This document shows positions 1 through 6,644 of a stretch of 9,411 bases of DNA, in pieces. The DNA comes from an uncultured Clostridia bacterium (GTDB lineage Bacteria > Bacillota > Clostridia > Lachnospirales > Lachnospiraceae): contig CAMORF010000067.1 in assembly GCA_946623485.1 (NCBI GenBank), positions 1 to 9,411 on the forward strand. The letters are read 5' to 3'. The notes below the pieces were generated by a model. It ran no database searches and was not told the origin of the DNA. It saw nothing but the letters and a program-made list of their open reading frames with translations. A program made the position numbers and the translations under genes. The stretch's first letter is position 1. Each line of letters starts with the position of its first letter.

Positions 1-91
1 ATGGGAAACATAGATCATGGAAGACACAGATCATGGGATATAGACAGGGGATATGGCCTCAAACACAAGAAGAAAGGGGACTTTACGTTCG

Positions 92-1579
92 ATGGGAAAA
101 GACAACAGATGGACAACCTACAGTGAGGATCAGCTTTCTGAACTAAACGCGCTTGCGGAGGATTACAAAAGCTTCATGACCACCGTGAAGACCGAACGCG
201 AGGCAGTCTGCGAGGTTGTAAAGCGTGCTACAAAGGCAGGGTACCGCAGCCTGGATGAGATCGTGGAAAAGGGCGAGTGCCTGAAGGCCGGCGACAAGGT
301 CTATGCGGTATGGATGAAGAAAACGATGGCGCTGTTTACCGTCGGTACAGAACCGATTCAGAAGGGAATCAGAATTCTCGGTGCTCACATCGATTCTCCA
401 CGATTGGACCTGAAACAGGTTCCACTGTATGAGAATACCGAGATGGCATTTCTGGACACACATTACTACGGCGGCGTGAAGAAATACCAGTGGACCACGG
501 TTCCGCTCGCGATCCATGGAGTCATTGCGAAGAAGGACGGAACCGTCGTTGATGTACAGATCGGTGAGGATGAAAATGACCCCGTATTCTGTGTGACGGA
601 TCTGCTGATTCATTTGTCCAGCGAACAGATGACAAAGAAGCTTGGTGATGCCATCACAGGTGAAAACCTGGATGTACTCGTCGGTTCCAGGCCGATCGTG
701 ATGAAGAAGGATGAAGATGGCCAGGCAGCGTCCGTGAATATGGATGGTATCGCAAAGGGCGTCGGTTCCGCGAAGAATGCAGGCTCTGCGAAGGATTCCT
801 GTTCTGAGGAAGCAAAGGAGCTGGTGAAGAAGAATGTCCTGGCAATCCTGAAGGAAAAGTACGGCATGGAGGAGGATGACTTCCTCTCGGCTGAACTGGA
901 GATCGTGCCTGCAGGCAAAGCGCGCGACATGGGCATTGACCGCAGCATGATCGCATGCTACGGGCAGGATGACAGAGTCTGTGCATTTACCTCACTGGAC
1001 GCATTCCTGCGCGTCGAGAATCCGAAGCATACGACATGCTGCCTGCTGACTGACAAGGAAGAGATCGGATCAGTCGGCGCAACCGGCGCGCAGAGTCATT
1101 TCTTTGAAAATGCAGTTGCGGAGCTGATGGATCGTTGCGGTCAGTTTTCTGAACTGGCGCTGCGCAGGGCGCTTGCTTCCTCCAGGATGCTGTCCTCGGA
1201 TGTATCGGCAGCCTTCGATCCGTTATACGCAGACGCATATGAGAAGCGGAATGCGGCGTATTTCGGGCATGGAATCGTGTATAATAAATACACCGGCTCA
1301 CGTGGGAAATCCGGGAGCAACGACGCGAACGCGGAATACTTTGCATGGGTGCGGCGCGCCATGGATGACGCAGATGTTGCCTTCCAGACCGCAGAGCTCG
1401 GCAAAGTAGACATCGGCGGAGGCGGCACCATCGCCTTCATCAGTGCTTTGTATGGCATGAACGTCGTGGACGCGGGGATCGCGGTATTGAATATGCATGC
1501 TCCGCTGGAAGTGACCAGCAAATCCGACCTCTATGAAGCCAGAAATGCCTATGTGGCATTCTTGACAGCAGAGGAATGA
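92..1579 (+). CDS. apeA: M18 family zinc aminopeptidase (aspartyl-aminopeptidase-like, ApeA type)
   Basis: Cytosolic metallo-aminopeptidase of family M18, expected to remove N-terminal residues, typically acidic ones, from peptides. Numbering from the start at 92 (495 aa), the dinuclear zinc motifs are visible: GAHIDSPR with His99, YGQDDR with the bridging Asp at 293/294, TDKEEIGS with the Glu pair 323/324, SSDVSAAFDP with Asp370, and NMHAPLEVTSKSD with His469. HYYGGVKKYQW and GEDENDPVF are typical of the ApeA subgroup. There is no signal peptide. ATG 92 is preferred because AAAGGGGA lies 11 bases upstream and the family N-terminus (Trp followed by an acidic stretch) fits. ATG 53 would add 13 residues, and its AGGGG is only 2 bases away. 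The protein is longer than usual for the subgroup because of a Gly/Ala/Ser/Lys-rich insert around residues 207-240. The family assignment is secure. The preferred substrate is inferred. Confidence 0.95.
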   Translation: MGKDNRWTTYSEDQLSELNALAEDYKSFMTTVKTEREAVCEVVKRATKAGYRSLDEIVEKGECLKAGDKVYAVWMKKTMALFTVGTEPIQKGIRILGAHIDSPRLDLKQVPLYENTEMAFLDTHYYGGVKKYQWTTVPLAIHGVIAKKDGTVVDVQIGEDENDPVFCVTDLLIHLSSEQMTKKLGDAITGENLDVLVGSRPIVMKKDEDGQAASVNMDGIAKGVGSAKNAGSAKDSCSEEAKELVKKNVLAILKEKYGMEEDDFLSAELEIVPAGKARDMGIDRSMIACYGQDDRVCAFTSLDAFLRVENPKHTTCCLLTDKEEIGSVGATGAQSHFFENAVAELMDRCGQFSELALRRALASSRMLSSDVSAAFDPLYADAYEKRNAAYFGHGIVYNKYTGSRGKSGSNDANAEYFAWVRRAMDDADVAFQTAELGKVDIGGGGTIAFISALYGMNVVDAGIAVLNMHAPLEVTSKSDLYEARNAYVAFLTAEE

Positions 1580-1586
1580 ATCAAAT

Positions 1587-1884
1587 ATGATGGAATCAAG
1601 TAAGATGATGTGAGGGTCAAAGCAACCAGGCCACCGGATCAAACCAGGAATTTCAAAGCATTCAGGATACCAGGCAGCCGGATCAAACCAGCGGCAGGGG
1701 GAATCGTATCTATCTGCTCATGAGCAGCCTGTCGCTGGTCTGTGCTGTGCTGGATATCGCCATGGAGTTTACGGTGAATCCCCTTCCGTTGTCCGGATTT
1801 TTCACGGATGCGGGGATGATGATCTCCTTTTTCTATCTGCTTCTTAGATGGAACAGGGGACGGTTCTCCGTTTCACTTATGTGA
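1587..1884 (+). pseudogene. Probable remnant of a small membrane-protein gene
   Basis: After an AGAGGA box (1570-1575), ATG ATG at 1587 opens a short frame (MMESSKMM) that stops at 1611. A different frame is open from 1609 to the stop at 1882-1884. It encodes a polar Gln/Asn/Ser-rich stretch and then two hydrophobic segments, from ATG 1720: MSSLSLVCAVLDIAMEF and SGFFTDAGMMISFFYLLLRW. Joining the two frames would need one frameshift near 1608. The last residues (from NRGRF onward) and the stop codon are supplied by the left arm and loop of the palindrome at 1849-1908, so the original 3' end appears to be lost. This could also be a real 54-residue two-helix protein from ATG 1720, but no ribosome binding site supports that. 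The family is not recognised. Confidence 0.4.
1624..1691. repeat. Imperfect direct repeat, 24 bases, period 44
   Basis: Positions 1624-1647 and 1668-1691 agree at 21 of 24 bases, including the exact 14-mer CCGGATCAAACCAG at 1634 and 1678. The 44-base offset is not a multiple of three, so the copies fall in different codon phases. This supports non-coding or decayed sequence. Confidence 0.6.
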
Positions 1885-1908
1885 AACGGAGAACCGTCCC
1901 CTGTTCCA
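1849..1908. repeat. 60-base perfect palindrome (REP/MITE-like)
   Basis: The 28-base arm 1849-1876 is the exact reverse complement of 1881-1908, separated by a 4-base loop (TTAT). The arm contains GGAACAGGGGACGG and ends in CCGTTTCAC. No T-run follows, so it is not a standard terminator, although the RNA would fold into a very strong hairpin. Its right arm recurs downstream of the MATE gene, so it is a repeated element and not a private operator. I recall GGGGACGGTTCT-type palindromes as dispersed repeats in clostridial genomes, sometimes near IS200-like/RAYT transposases. That is recollection and cannot be checked here. Confidence 0.85.
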
Positions 1909-1992
1909 CCTCGCCCGCCGCGTTTCCCTCGCCCCGTTTTACACATCCCGGTTCATCGCTCCTTGCTATAGAACTTATATTATTGCGTAATT

Positions 1993-3327
1993 ATGAAAAC
2001 AAGGATCCATTTGTCAGAGAGCTTTACATACCGAAAGTTGCTGCGGTTTACGCTGCCGTCCATTGTGATGAATCTGTTTTCGTCGCTGTATATCATCGCG
2101 GATGGATATTTTGTCGCTAATTTTACAGGCAAGACGGAATTTGCGGCTGTCAACCTGATTCTGCCTGTATTGAATATCCTCGGCACTTTTGGCTATATGT
2201 TCGGTGCCGGCGGCAGCGCGCTGATTGCAAAGCTGCTTGGGGAAAGAAATCCGGAACGGGCAAACCGTCTGTTTTCCCTGCTTGTGCTGGTTTCATCCGG
2301 TCTGGGATTTCTATTGATGGTGCTGGGATTTCTCTTTATGAACCCGATCGCAGCCATGCTGGGCGCGGAGGGGAAACTGCTCGAAGACAGCGTGTTGTAC
2401 GGGCGGATCTTTATCCTTGCGCTTCCTGCATGGATCCTGGTGTATGAGTTCCAGCTTTTCTATGTTACAGCTGAAAAACCAGGGCTGGGGCTTGCCGTCA
2501 CGGTATGGGCGGGACTGTGCAATGTTGCGTTGGACGCGCTTTTTATCATCGGCTTTCAATGGGGGCTTGCAGGCGCGGCAGCAGCTTCGGCTTTCAGCCA
2601 GGTCCTGGGAGGTGCGTTCCCACTCATTTATTTCAGCCGGAAAAACAACAGCCTCCTGAGGCTGGTGAAGCCGGTATGGGATGGCAGGGCGCTTGTGAAA
2701 TGCTGCACAAATGGATCTTCGGAATTCATGGCGGAGGTCGCTTTTTCCTTTGTCGGGATTATCTTCAATGTCCAGCTGCTGAAATATGCGGGGGAGGATG
2801 GGGTTGCCATATATGGCGTGCTGATGTATGTCAGCCTGATCTTTTCCGCCATGTTTGTCGGATATTCCAATGGGGTCGCGCCGGTAATCAGCTATCATTA
2901 CGGCGCCCGGAATTACGGAGAACTGAAAAACCTGCGAAAAAGGAGCCTGGTGATCCTCATGATCACATCCGTTGCCATGTTCGCTCTGTCTGAAGCACTT
3001 TCCCATCCGTTTTCCGTCCTGTTTCTACATGGTACGAAAAAGCTGCTGCAGGATACGGTACACGCGTTCAGGATCTATTCTGTCGCATATCTCTTTACGG
3101 GAATCGCTGTTTTCAGTTCGAGCCTCTTTACCGCACTGAACAACGGACAGATCTCGGCACTGCTCTCCTTTTTGAGGACGATGGTTTTCGAGCTTGGAGC
3201 TGTGCTCTTGTTCCCGCTGCTGTTTGGCGTAGACGGCATATGGTATTCCAGCGTTTTCGCAGAACTGATGGCAGCCGTCGTCGGTGGAATCATGATATCT
3301 GTCCTGCGGAAAAAGTACCAATACTAA
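1993..3327 (+). CDS. MATE family multidrug/toxin efflux transporter (DinF-like)
   Basis: Integral membrane antiporter of the MATE family, expected to export drugs or metabolites in exchange for Na+ or H+. The 444 residues fit the usual length and contain about twelve hydrophobic segments. The N-terminal half shows the family pattern: LLRFTLPSIVMNLFSSLY, then ADGYFVANFTGKTEFAAVNL (Asp37), then FGAGGSALIAKLLGERNPERAN (about residues 70-91). The second half repeats the motif as GYSNGVAPVISYHYGARNY. The start at ATG 1993 is supported by the conserved N-terminus, because an upstream in-frame TAG (1969) excludes much extension. No Shine-Dalgarno sequence precedes it. A possible -10 box TATATT (1976-1981) sits so close that the transcript would have almost no leader. 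Palindrome-type repeats lie on both sides of the gene. The substrate is unknown. Confidence 0.93.
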   Translation: MKTRIHLSESFTYRKLLRFTLPSIVMNLFSSLYIIADGYFVANFTGKTEFAAVNLILPVLNILGTFGYMFGAGGSALIAKLLGERNPERANRLFSLLVLVSSGLGFLLMVLGFLFMNPIAAMLGAEGKLLEDSVLYGRIFILALPAWILVYEFQLFYVTAEKPGLGLAVTVWAGLCNVALDALFIIGFQWGLAGAAAASAFSQVLGGAFPLIYFSRKNNSLLRLVKPVWDGRALVKCCTNGSSEFMAEVAFSFVGIIFNVQLLKYAGEDGVAIYGVLMYVSLIFSAMFVGYSNGVAPVISYHYGARNYGELKNLRKRSLVILMITSVAMFALSEALSHPFSVLFLHGTKKLLQDTVHAFRIYSVAYLFTGIAVFSSSLFTALNNGQISALLSFLRTMVFELGAVLLFPLLFGVDGIWYSSVFAELMAAVVGGIMISVLRKKYQY

Positions 3328-3371
3328 TGTTGAAATATGGGGCAAAGGCTCTGTTACATGACTGAAGGGAT

Positions 3372-3431
3372 AAAGAACCTCCCTCTGTTTCGATACATGC
3401 CTGAATGAAACGGAGAACCGTCCCCTGTTCC
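3372..3431. repeat. Two half-copies of the 1849-1908 palindrome
   Basis: Positions 3406-3431 are identical to 26 bases of the right arm of the palindrome (1882-1907), in the same orientation. Positions 3372-3391 (AAAGAACCTCCCTCTGTTTC) are a degenerate copy of the same half with a missing G. No complete inverted partner remains, so this cluster looks like a decayed or rearranged version of the element upstream of the MATE gene. Confidence 0.8.
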
Positions 3432-3455
3432 GCGCCCTGTTTCGCATGTTTTTTG

Positions 3456-3484
3456 TTGATTTCTGCACCCCAATCCAGTATAGT
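3456..3484 (+). promoter_or_regulatory. Sigma-70-type promoter for the diguanylate cyclase gene
   Basis: A -35 box TTGATT (3456-3461), a 17-base spacer and a -10 box TATAGT (3479-3484) match the vegetative consensus at 4/6 and 5/6. The predicted transcript starts near 3491, giving about 70 bases of leader before ATG 3561. It lies just downstream of the half-palindrome cluster. Confidence 0.5.
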
Positions 3485-3560
3485 TCATGTTATAAGTATA
3501 TCTATTCTTTTTGTATGTGATCTTCGCTGCTCCCAGCGGGCGGGAACGGGGGATTGAGGC

Positions 3561-4646
3561 ATGATAAAAAAGACCTGGAAGCGTATCAAGGCGTACATGA
3601 ATATCAACGTGGATCATGATATCGCTGTAGCAGAGAATACAAAGGCGTTGCGATTGCTCCTTCTGATCGGGCTTTTGAACAGCCTGTTGCAGATGCTCCT
3701 GGAATTGGCAGTTTATGGGAAACCGGGATCTGAGCCGATCCTGGGAGGCGCGGTTTTTCTGTTTTTCCTGGCCTTCAGCTTTATGAACTGGTCGGATCTG
3801 AAAAATGGCATCACGACTGAGATGGAAGTGGTGATCCTGGGCATGCTCCTGTTGATTGCTTTTATCGATTATCTGCCGGGAACAAAGCAATCTGGTTTTC
3901 TGTTTCTGATCCTGCTTGTTCTGCTTCCGTCCCTGATTCTCGACAGGCCATGGCGGATCCTGGTTCTGGTGCTTGCGGCAGGCATTGTTGCATTTTTCCT
4001 GAACTTCCGGATTGAGGAGGAGACCATCCGCAATGCGAATATTATCCGGATTGTATCTGTCTCATTCCTGTCAGGCGTGTTTTCTTCTTATTATTCCCAT
4101 GCCAGAATCCGGGCAGTCCATATGCGGCAGTCTACCCTGGTCGTGGCGGAGCATGACCCGCTGACCGGGATTTATAACCGGGCCGGCGGCATACAGTTGA
4201 TCCGTGACTGTATCCAAAAGAAGGAATCCGGGACGTTTCTGATCATTGATATTGATGATTTTAAGCTGGTAAATGACCGTTACGGCCATCAGAAAGGGGA
4301 TGATGTGCTGAAGCAGGTTGCGGGGATCCTGCAGTCTTCCTTCAAACAGTCTGACATCGTGATGCGGATGGGAGGCGACGAGTTCATCATTTATGCGGCA
4401 GGCATGGTGGATTATGAAGTGAGCAGGAAACGGCTGGAGCATCTGAATCAGGCGATCCATAAGGTTGTAGTTGATGAAAAGAGCGGCCACTACGTGACGG
4501 TCAGCATCGGAGGCGCCATCAATGATGGAAGCTATCCGACCTATGAGGCGCTCTATAAGGCCTCAGATCAGTATCTCTATCAGACCAAGGCGAAGGGAAA
4601 GGACGGCTACTCCCTGCTGGGGACAAGCTATAAAGATGCGAAGTAA
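3561..4646 (+). CDS. Membrane-bound diguanylate cyclase (GGDEF domain)
   Basis: Makes cyclic di-GMP from two GTP at the inner face of the membrane. Residues about 30-178 form six hydrophobic segments with very short loops, a membrane sensor of unrecognised type. A short linker leads to the catalytic domain (about 190-355): HDPLTGIYNR (198-207), IIDIDDFKLVNDRYGHQKGDD with metal-binding Asp230, and an intact RMGGDEF signature (GGDEF at 271-275), so it should be active. The usual RxxD inhibitory site nine residues before GGDEF reads KQSD (262-265), so product feedback inhibition may be weakened. There is no EAL domain. ATG 3561 has GGGGGA at 3548-3553, a 7-base spacing. The gene appears to have its own promoter and is followed by a 275-base gap before a secreted-protein gene. 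The ligand sensed by the membrane part is unknown. Confidence 0.94.
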   Translation: MIKKTWKRIKAYMNINVDHDIAVAENTKALRLLLLIGLLNSLLQMLLELAVYGKPGSEPILGGAVFLFFLAFSFMNWSDLKNGITTEMEVVILGMLLLIAFIDYLPGTKQSGFLFLILLVLLPSLILDRPWRILVLVLAAGIVAFFLNFRIEEETIRNANIIRIVSVSFLSGVFSSYYSHARIRAVHMRQSTLVVAEHDPLTGIYNRAGGIQLIRDCIQKKESGTFLIIDIDDFKLVNDRYGHQKGDDVLKQVAGILQSSFKQSDIVMRMGGDEFIIYAAGMVDYEVSRKRLEHLNQAIHKVVVDEKSGHYVTVSIGGAINDGSYPTYEALYKASDQYLYQTKAKGKDGYSLLGTSYKDAK

Positions 4647-4730
4647 GGATCTGTCACGGAATAACTTGCACATCCTATTTGTCTTTTCCCCGATCTCGCC
4701 GTAAGCGACTTTTGGCGACCGAATCATCTA

Positions 4731-4780
4731 TATGTAACAATATGTAACGATTAACACAATAATATGTAACAATTGTAATG
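4731..4780 (+). repeat. Phased TATGTAACAA-like repeats, probable regulator-binding array
   Basis: TGTAAY cores occur at 4733, 4743, 4765 and 4774, with a related TTAACA at 4751. The first and third copies share TATGTAACAAT exactly and the second reads TATGTAACGAT. The spacings of 10, 22 and 9 bases put the copies roughly on one face of the helix. The array lies about 50 bases upstream of the -10 box at 4830, a usual place for an activator. No regulator is identified. The same-orientation pair 22 bases apart recalls LytTR-type direct repeats but does not match a consensus I can vouch for. Confidence 0.6.
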
Positions 4781-4826
4781 ATTTTGACCAGATTCTGAAA
4801 TGGGGCTGTTGTGATCGCCCATCTTC

Positions 4827-4835
4827 TGTTATAAT
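4827..4835 (+). promoter_or_regulatory. Extended -10 promoter (TGTTATAAT)
   Basis: TG at 4827-4828, one spacer base, then a perfect TATAAT at 4830-4835. The -35 region is poor (TGTTGT at 4807-4812 with a 17-base spacer), which fits an extended -10 promoter helped by an activator bound to the repeats upstream. Transcription would start near 4842, leaving an 80-base leader. Confidence 0.65.
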
Positions 4836-4853
4836 GTGTCTACTGACAAAAGA

Positions 4854-4881
4854 ATCCTGCCGGTCATAAAAACTGCAGGAT
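4854..4881 (+). promoter_or_regulatory. Leader hairpin in 5' UTR of the Fn3 secreted protein gene
   Basis: ATCCTGC (4854-4860) pairs perfectly with GCAGGAT (4875-4881) around a 14-base loop. It lies some 12 bases after the predicted transcription start and 23 bases before the ribosome binding site, so it may stabilise the mRNA 5' end. No T-run follows. Confidence 0.4.
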
Positions 4882-4904
4882 ACAGGAACAAAACTACAGA
4901 AATC

Positions 4905-4913
4905 AGAAGGAGG
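4905..4913 (+). promoter_or_regulatory. Strong ribosome binding site (AGAAGGAGG) deciding start 4922
   Basis: The near-perfect Shine-Dalgarno sequence lies 8 bases before ATG 4922. The in-frame TTG codons at 4916 and 4919 are too close to it (2 and 5 bases), so ATG 4922 is the preferred start. Confidence 0.85.
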
Positions 4914-4921
4914 TATTGTTG

Positions 4922-6412
4922 ATGAGTAAAACCATGCTTCGAAACAGAGACAGGCTGCTCGTGCTGTTTTTCTCTGTTTTTGCAATCATTCTAACCTGCA
5001 TGTCCTTGAGGACGCATGCTGCGACCGTGACGGACCGGGATACTTCGTTCAAGGACAGGTATAAAGTGACTTTGACCTGGCTGGTTAGTGACAACAGTGA
5101 TGAAAGCGGTAACTCCATTGAGATCCATTACTGGGTACCGGACGAGAAGAATGGATACAAATTTGATGACAGATATAAGACAATATCCACTGTAGCCGGT
5201 AGAAAGGGAAAACGCAGTGATGCCGTATATATTCCCGGTCCGCCCCAGAGTATCACGGTAAATGTGCGCGGCTCTGAAGCGAAAAAGGCTCAGTATCATC
5301 TGACCAGTGTTGACGTGACCCCCATTGGCCAGGTGGCGAACACCGGGCTGCCTGCATCCTTTAATCTGTGGGAAGGCTCTTTGGGCGCAGGCATGGCTGC
5401 CGGCAAAGAATTGAAGACCATCTCAAGTTCCCTGATCTTCAACTATTATGAAGTCAGGAATGTATCCACTCCGTTCTTTTCTGATTGGGTAGAACCGACT
5501 TCTTCGGGAGATAAGAGCACTGACCTGGGAGTCAACAAGGAATCGAAGACGACTGCTTATTATAAGGCAGGCTGCAGTAATCCCCATGTTTTCAACGTGA
5601 CAAAGGGTGAGATCCTTGCTTCTGATTTCTATGTCCCGACCGGGAATGTTCCGGCTTCCTCCGGATTTGGAATCAATCACGCCATCGCGTATGACTGCTA
5701 TGGCGTCATGTGGCCGATCCAGGACAAAACCATAACGATCGATAATATCGGCAAGAATCTTCAGATTTCCGCGCAGGGTGGTAAGTACTATCTCAACATC
5801 GGACCGGACGCGAATGCCAAGACGGATTATCAGGATATCATCCGGTATACGGTTGGCGGCGTGACCGTAAGCAAGACGGTAACCATCCATACGTTTGATT
5901 ATAATTATACGTTTGTAGACTCCGCGGGTACTGTAATTGACACGAAGTCGGTTGATTATGGCGATCAGGTTGTGACGCCGGAGATTCCGTCTGCCGGTCT
6001 TCCGCTGACATGGGTCTGTGACCAGTTTGCGGATTGGAGGAATACGCTCCTTGGCCCGCAGAACCGTAACGTCAGAGCGTCTCTCGATACGAGGGTGACT
6101 GTTGCGCTGCCAAAGTTCACACAGAAGAATGCCAGAACCATTACAATCACATGGAAACCGTTCCGCCAGAAGATGAAGGGCAGACCGTTCTGGGGCATCT
6201 CGAAGGTCATTGAGGTGCAGTACAGCACGGATCCGCAGTTTAATGGAAATCCGAAGACCAAGGTTGTCCTGAAAGAAGAGACCAAGGGTAAGAAGGCAGT
6301 GACAAACCTGACGAAGCTGCAGAAGGGGCAGACCTATTATATCCGCCTCAGAATCTCAGACGGAAACGGCATCTATTCCAAGTGGAGCGATGTTGCGGAA
6401 GTCGATCTGTGA
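4922..6412 (+). CDS. Secreted protein with C-terminal fibronectin type III-like domain, function unknown
   Basis: Exported 496-residue protein. A signal peptide is clear: basic start (RNRDR), hydrophobic stretch LLVLFFSVFAIILTCMSL, and likely cleavage after THA (residue 33). The mature N-terminal part (about 35-320) is not recognised. It is rich in beta-forming sequence with few cysteines. Residues about 327-355 (YTFVDSAGTVIDTKSVDYGDQVVTPEIP) resemble an InlB B-repeat or MucBP-type surface module. Residues about 404-496 resemble an Fn3 domain (TITITWKP, IEVQYSTDPQF, LQKGQTYYIRLRI, YSKWSDVAEVDL). There is no LPXTG sorting signal, C-terminal membrane anchor or lipobox, so it is probably released or held non-covalently. 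The strong ribosome binding site, extended -10 promoter and upstream repeat array suggest high and controlled expression. An adhesin or matrix role is a guess from domain type and from its c-di-GMP neighbours. Confidence 0.85.
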   Translation: MSKTMLRNRDRLLVLFFSVFAIILTCMSLRTHAATVTDRDTSFKDRYKVTLTWLVSDNSDESGNSIEIHYWVPDEKNGYKFDDRYKTISTVAGRKGKRSDAVYIPGPPQSITVNVRGSEAKKAQYHLTSVDVTPIGQVANTGLPASFNLWEGSLGAGMAAGKELKTISSSLIFNYYEVRNVSTPFFSDWVEPTSSGDKSTDLGVNKESKTTAYYKAGCSNPHVFNVTKGEILASDFYVPTGNVPASSGFGINHAIAYDCYGVMWPIQDKTITIDNIGKNLQISAQGGKYYLNIGPDANAKTDYQDIIRYTVGGVTVSKTVTIHTFDYNYTFVDSAGTVIDTKSVDYGDQVVTPEIPSAGLPLTWVCDQFADWRNTLLGPQNRNVRASLDTRVTVALPKFTQKNARTITITWKPFRQKMKGRPFWGISKVIEVQYSTDPQFNGNPKTKVVLKEETKGKKAVTNLTKLQKGQTYYIRLRISDGNGIYSKWSDVAEVDL

Positions 6413-6420
6413 TTGATCTC

Positions 6421-6600
6421 CGGATCTGGATTTATTATGAAAGACTGATTTCTAATTTGGATTTCCTGAAAGATCGGTCTTCGATATATATTTCAGCGGA
6501 TGATTGATTTCTGATATATATTTCAGCGGATGATCGGTCTTCAATTTGGTTTTCTATTAGGAAACAGTGGTTTGATTTGAGTTTCTGTATGGGGCGGGAT
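6421..6600. repeat. Degenerate 30-base tandem repeat, about six units
   Basis: Cutting the gap after the Fn3 gene into 30-base units starting at 6421, 6451, 6481, 6511, 6541 and 6571 lines up similar sequences. The best pair, 6483-6504 and 6513-6534, is identical over 22 bases (GATATATATTTCAGCGGATG plus AT). GATCGGTCTTC ends units at 6472 and 6532, and AATTTGG opens units at 6454 and 6543. The outer units are more diverged. One frame is mostly open across it but carries an in-frame TGA after 6504, and no start or ribosome binding site is seen, so it is taken as non-coding. AAGACTGAT (6441-6449) can pair with ATCGGTCTT (6473-6481) through one G-U. Confidence 0.75.
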
Positions 6601-6644
6601 GCAACGTAGAGCAATCCGCTGCCGACAGGAAAGAGAGGTTTTTT

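Larger units (their letters stand above)
1580..1992. other. Long intergenic stretch between aminopeptidase and MATE genes
   Basis: This 413-base gap holds no intact gene of convincing length. Going left to right it contains a probable gene remnant (1587-1884), a pair of 24-base imperfect direct repeats (1624-1647 and 1668-1691), a 60-base palindrome (1849-1908), a short GC-rich stretch, and an AT-rich patch with a possible -10 box TATATT at 1976-1981 just before the MATE start. No clear Rho-independent terminator follows the aminopeptidase gene. Confidence 0.7.
4647..4921 (+). other. Regulatory intergenic region upstream of the Fn3 secreted protein
   Basis: The first part contains a weak hairpin candidate (TCGCC at 4696-4700 with GGCGA at 4714-4718) that could end the diguanylate cyclase transcript, although its T-run is inside the loop. 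It is followed by a phased repeat array (4731-4780), an extended -10 promoter (4827-4835), a leader hairpin (4854-4881) and a strong ribosome binding site (4905-4913). I looked for known c-di-GMP riboswitch motifs, such as the GEMM-type receptor sequences, and did not see them. Confidence 0.65.

Noticed and set aside
11..36. AGATCATGG repeated 16 bases apart before the aminopeptidase gene
   Set aside because: Only about nine matching bases in a very short stretch, with no further copies, so chance is likely.
1..126. Open frame from the first base (41 codons, MGNIDHGRHRSWDIDRGYGLKHKK...)
   Set aside because: It overlaps the aminopeptidase start in another frame, has no visible upstream context and no recognisable motif. 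It could only be judged with sequence to the left.
1848..2120. Open frame of 90 codons crossing the palindrome into the MATE gene
   Set aside because: It runs through both palindrome arms and then overlaps the MATE gene in another frame, so it is a by-product of the repeat.
2311..3006. Reverse-strand open frame of 231 codons
   Set aside because: It lies wholly antisense to the MATE gene and has the same shadow-type composition without motifs.
4842..4921. Possible c-di-GMP riboswitch in the Fn3 gene leader, suggested by its neighbours
   Set aside because: The 80-base leader lacks the conserved receptor sequences of the c-di-GMP-I (GEMM) class and nothing resembles the class II pseudoknot. 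Only a simple 7-base-pair hairpin is present.
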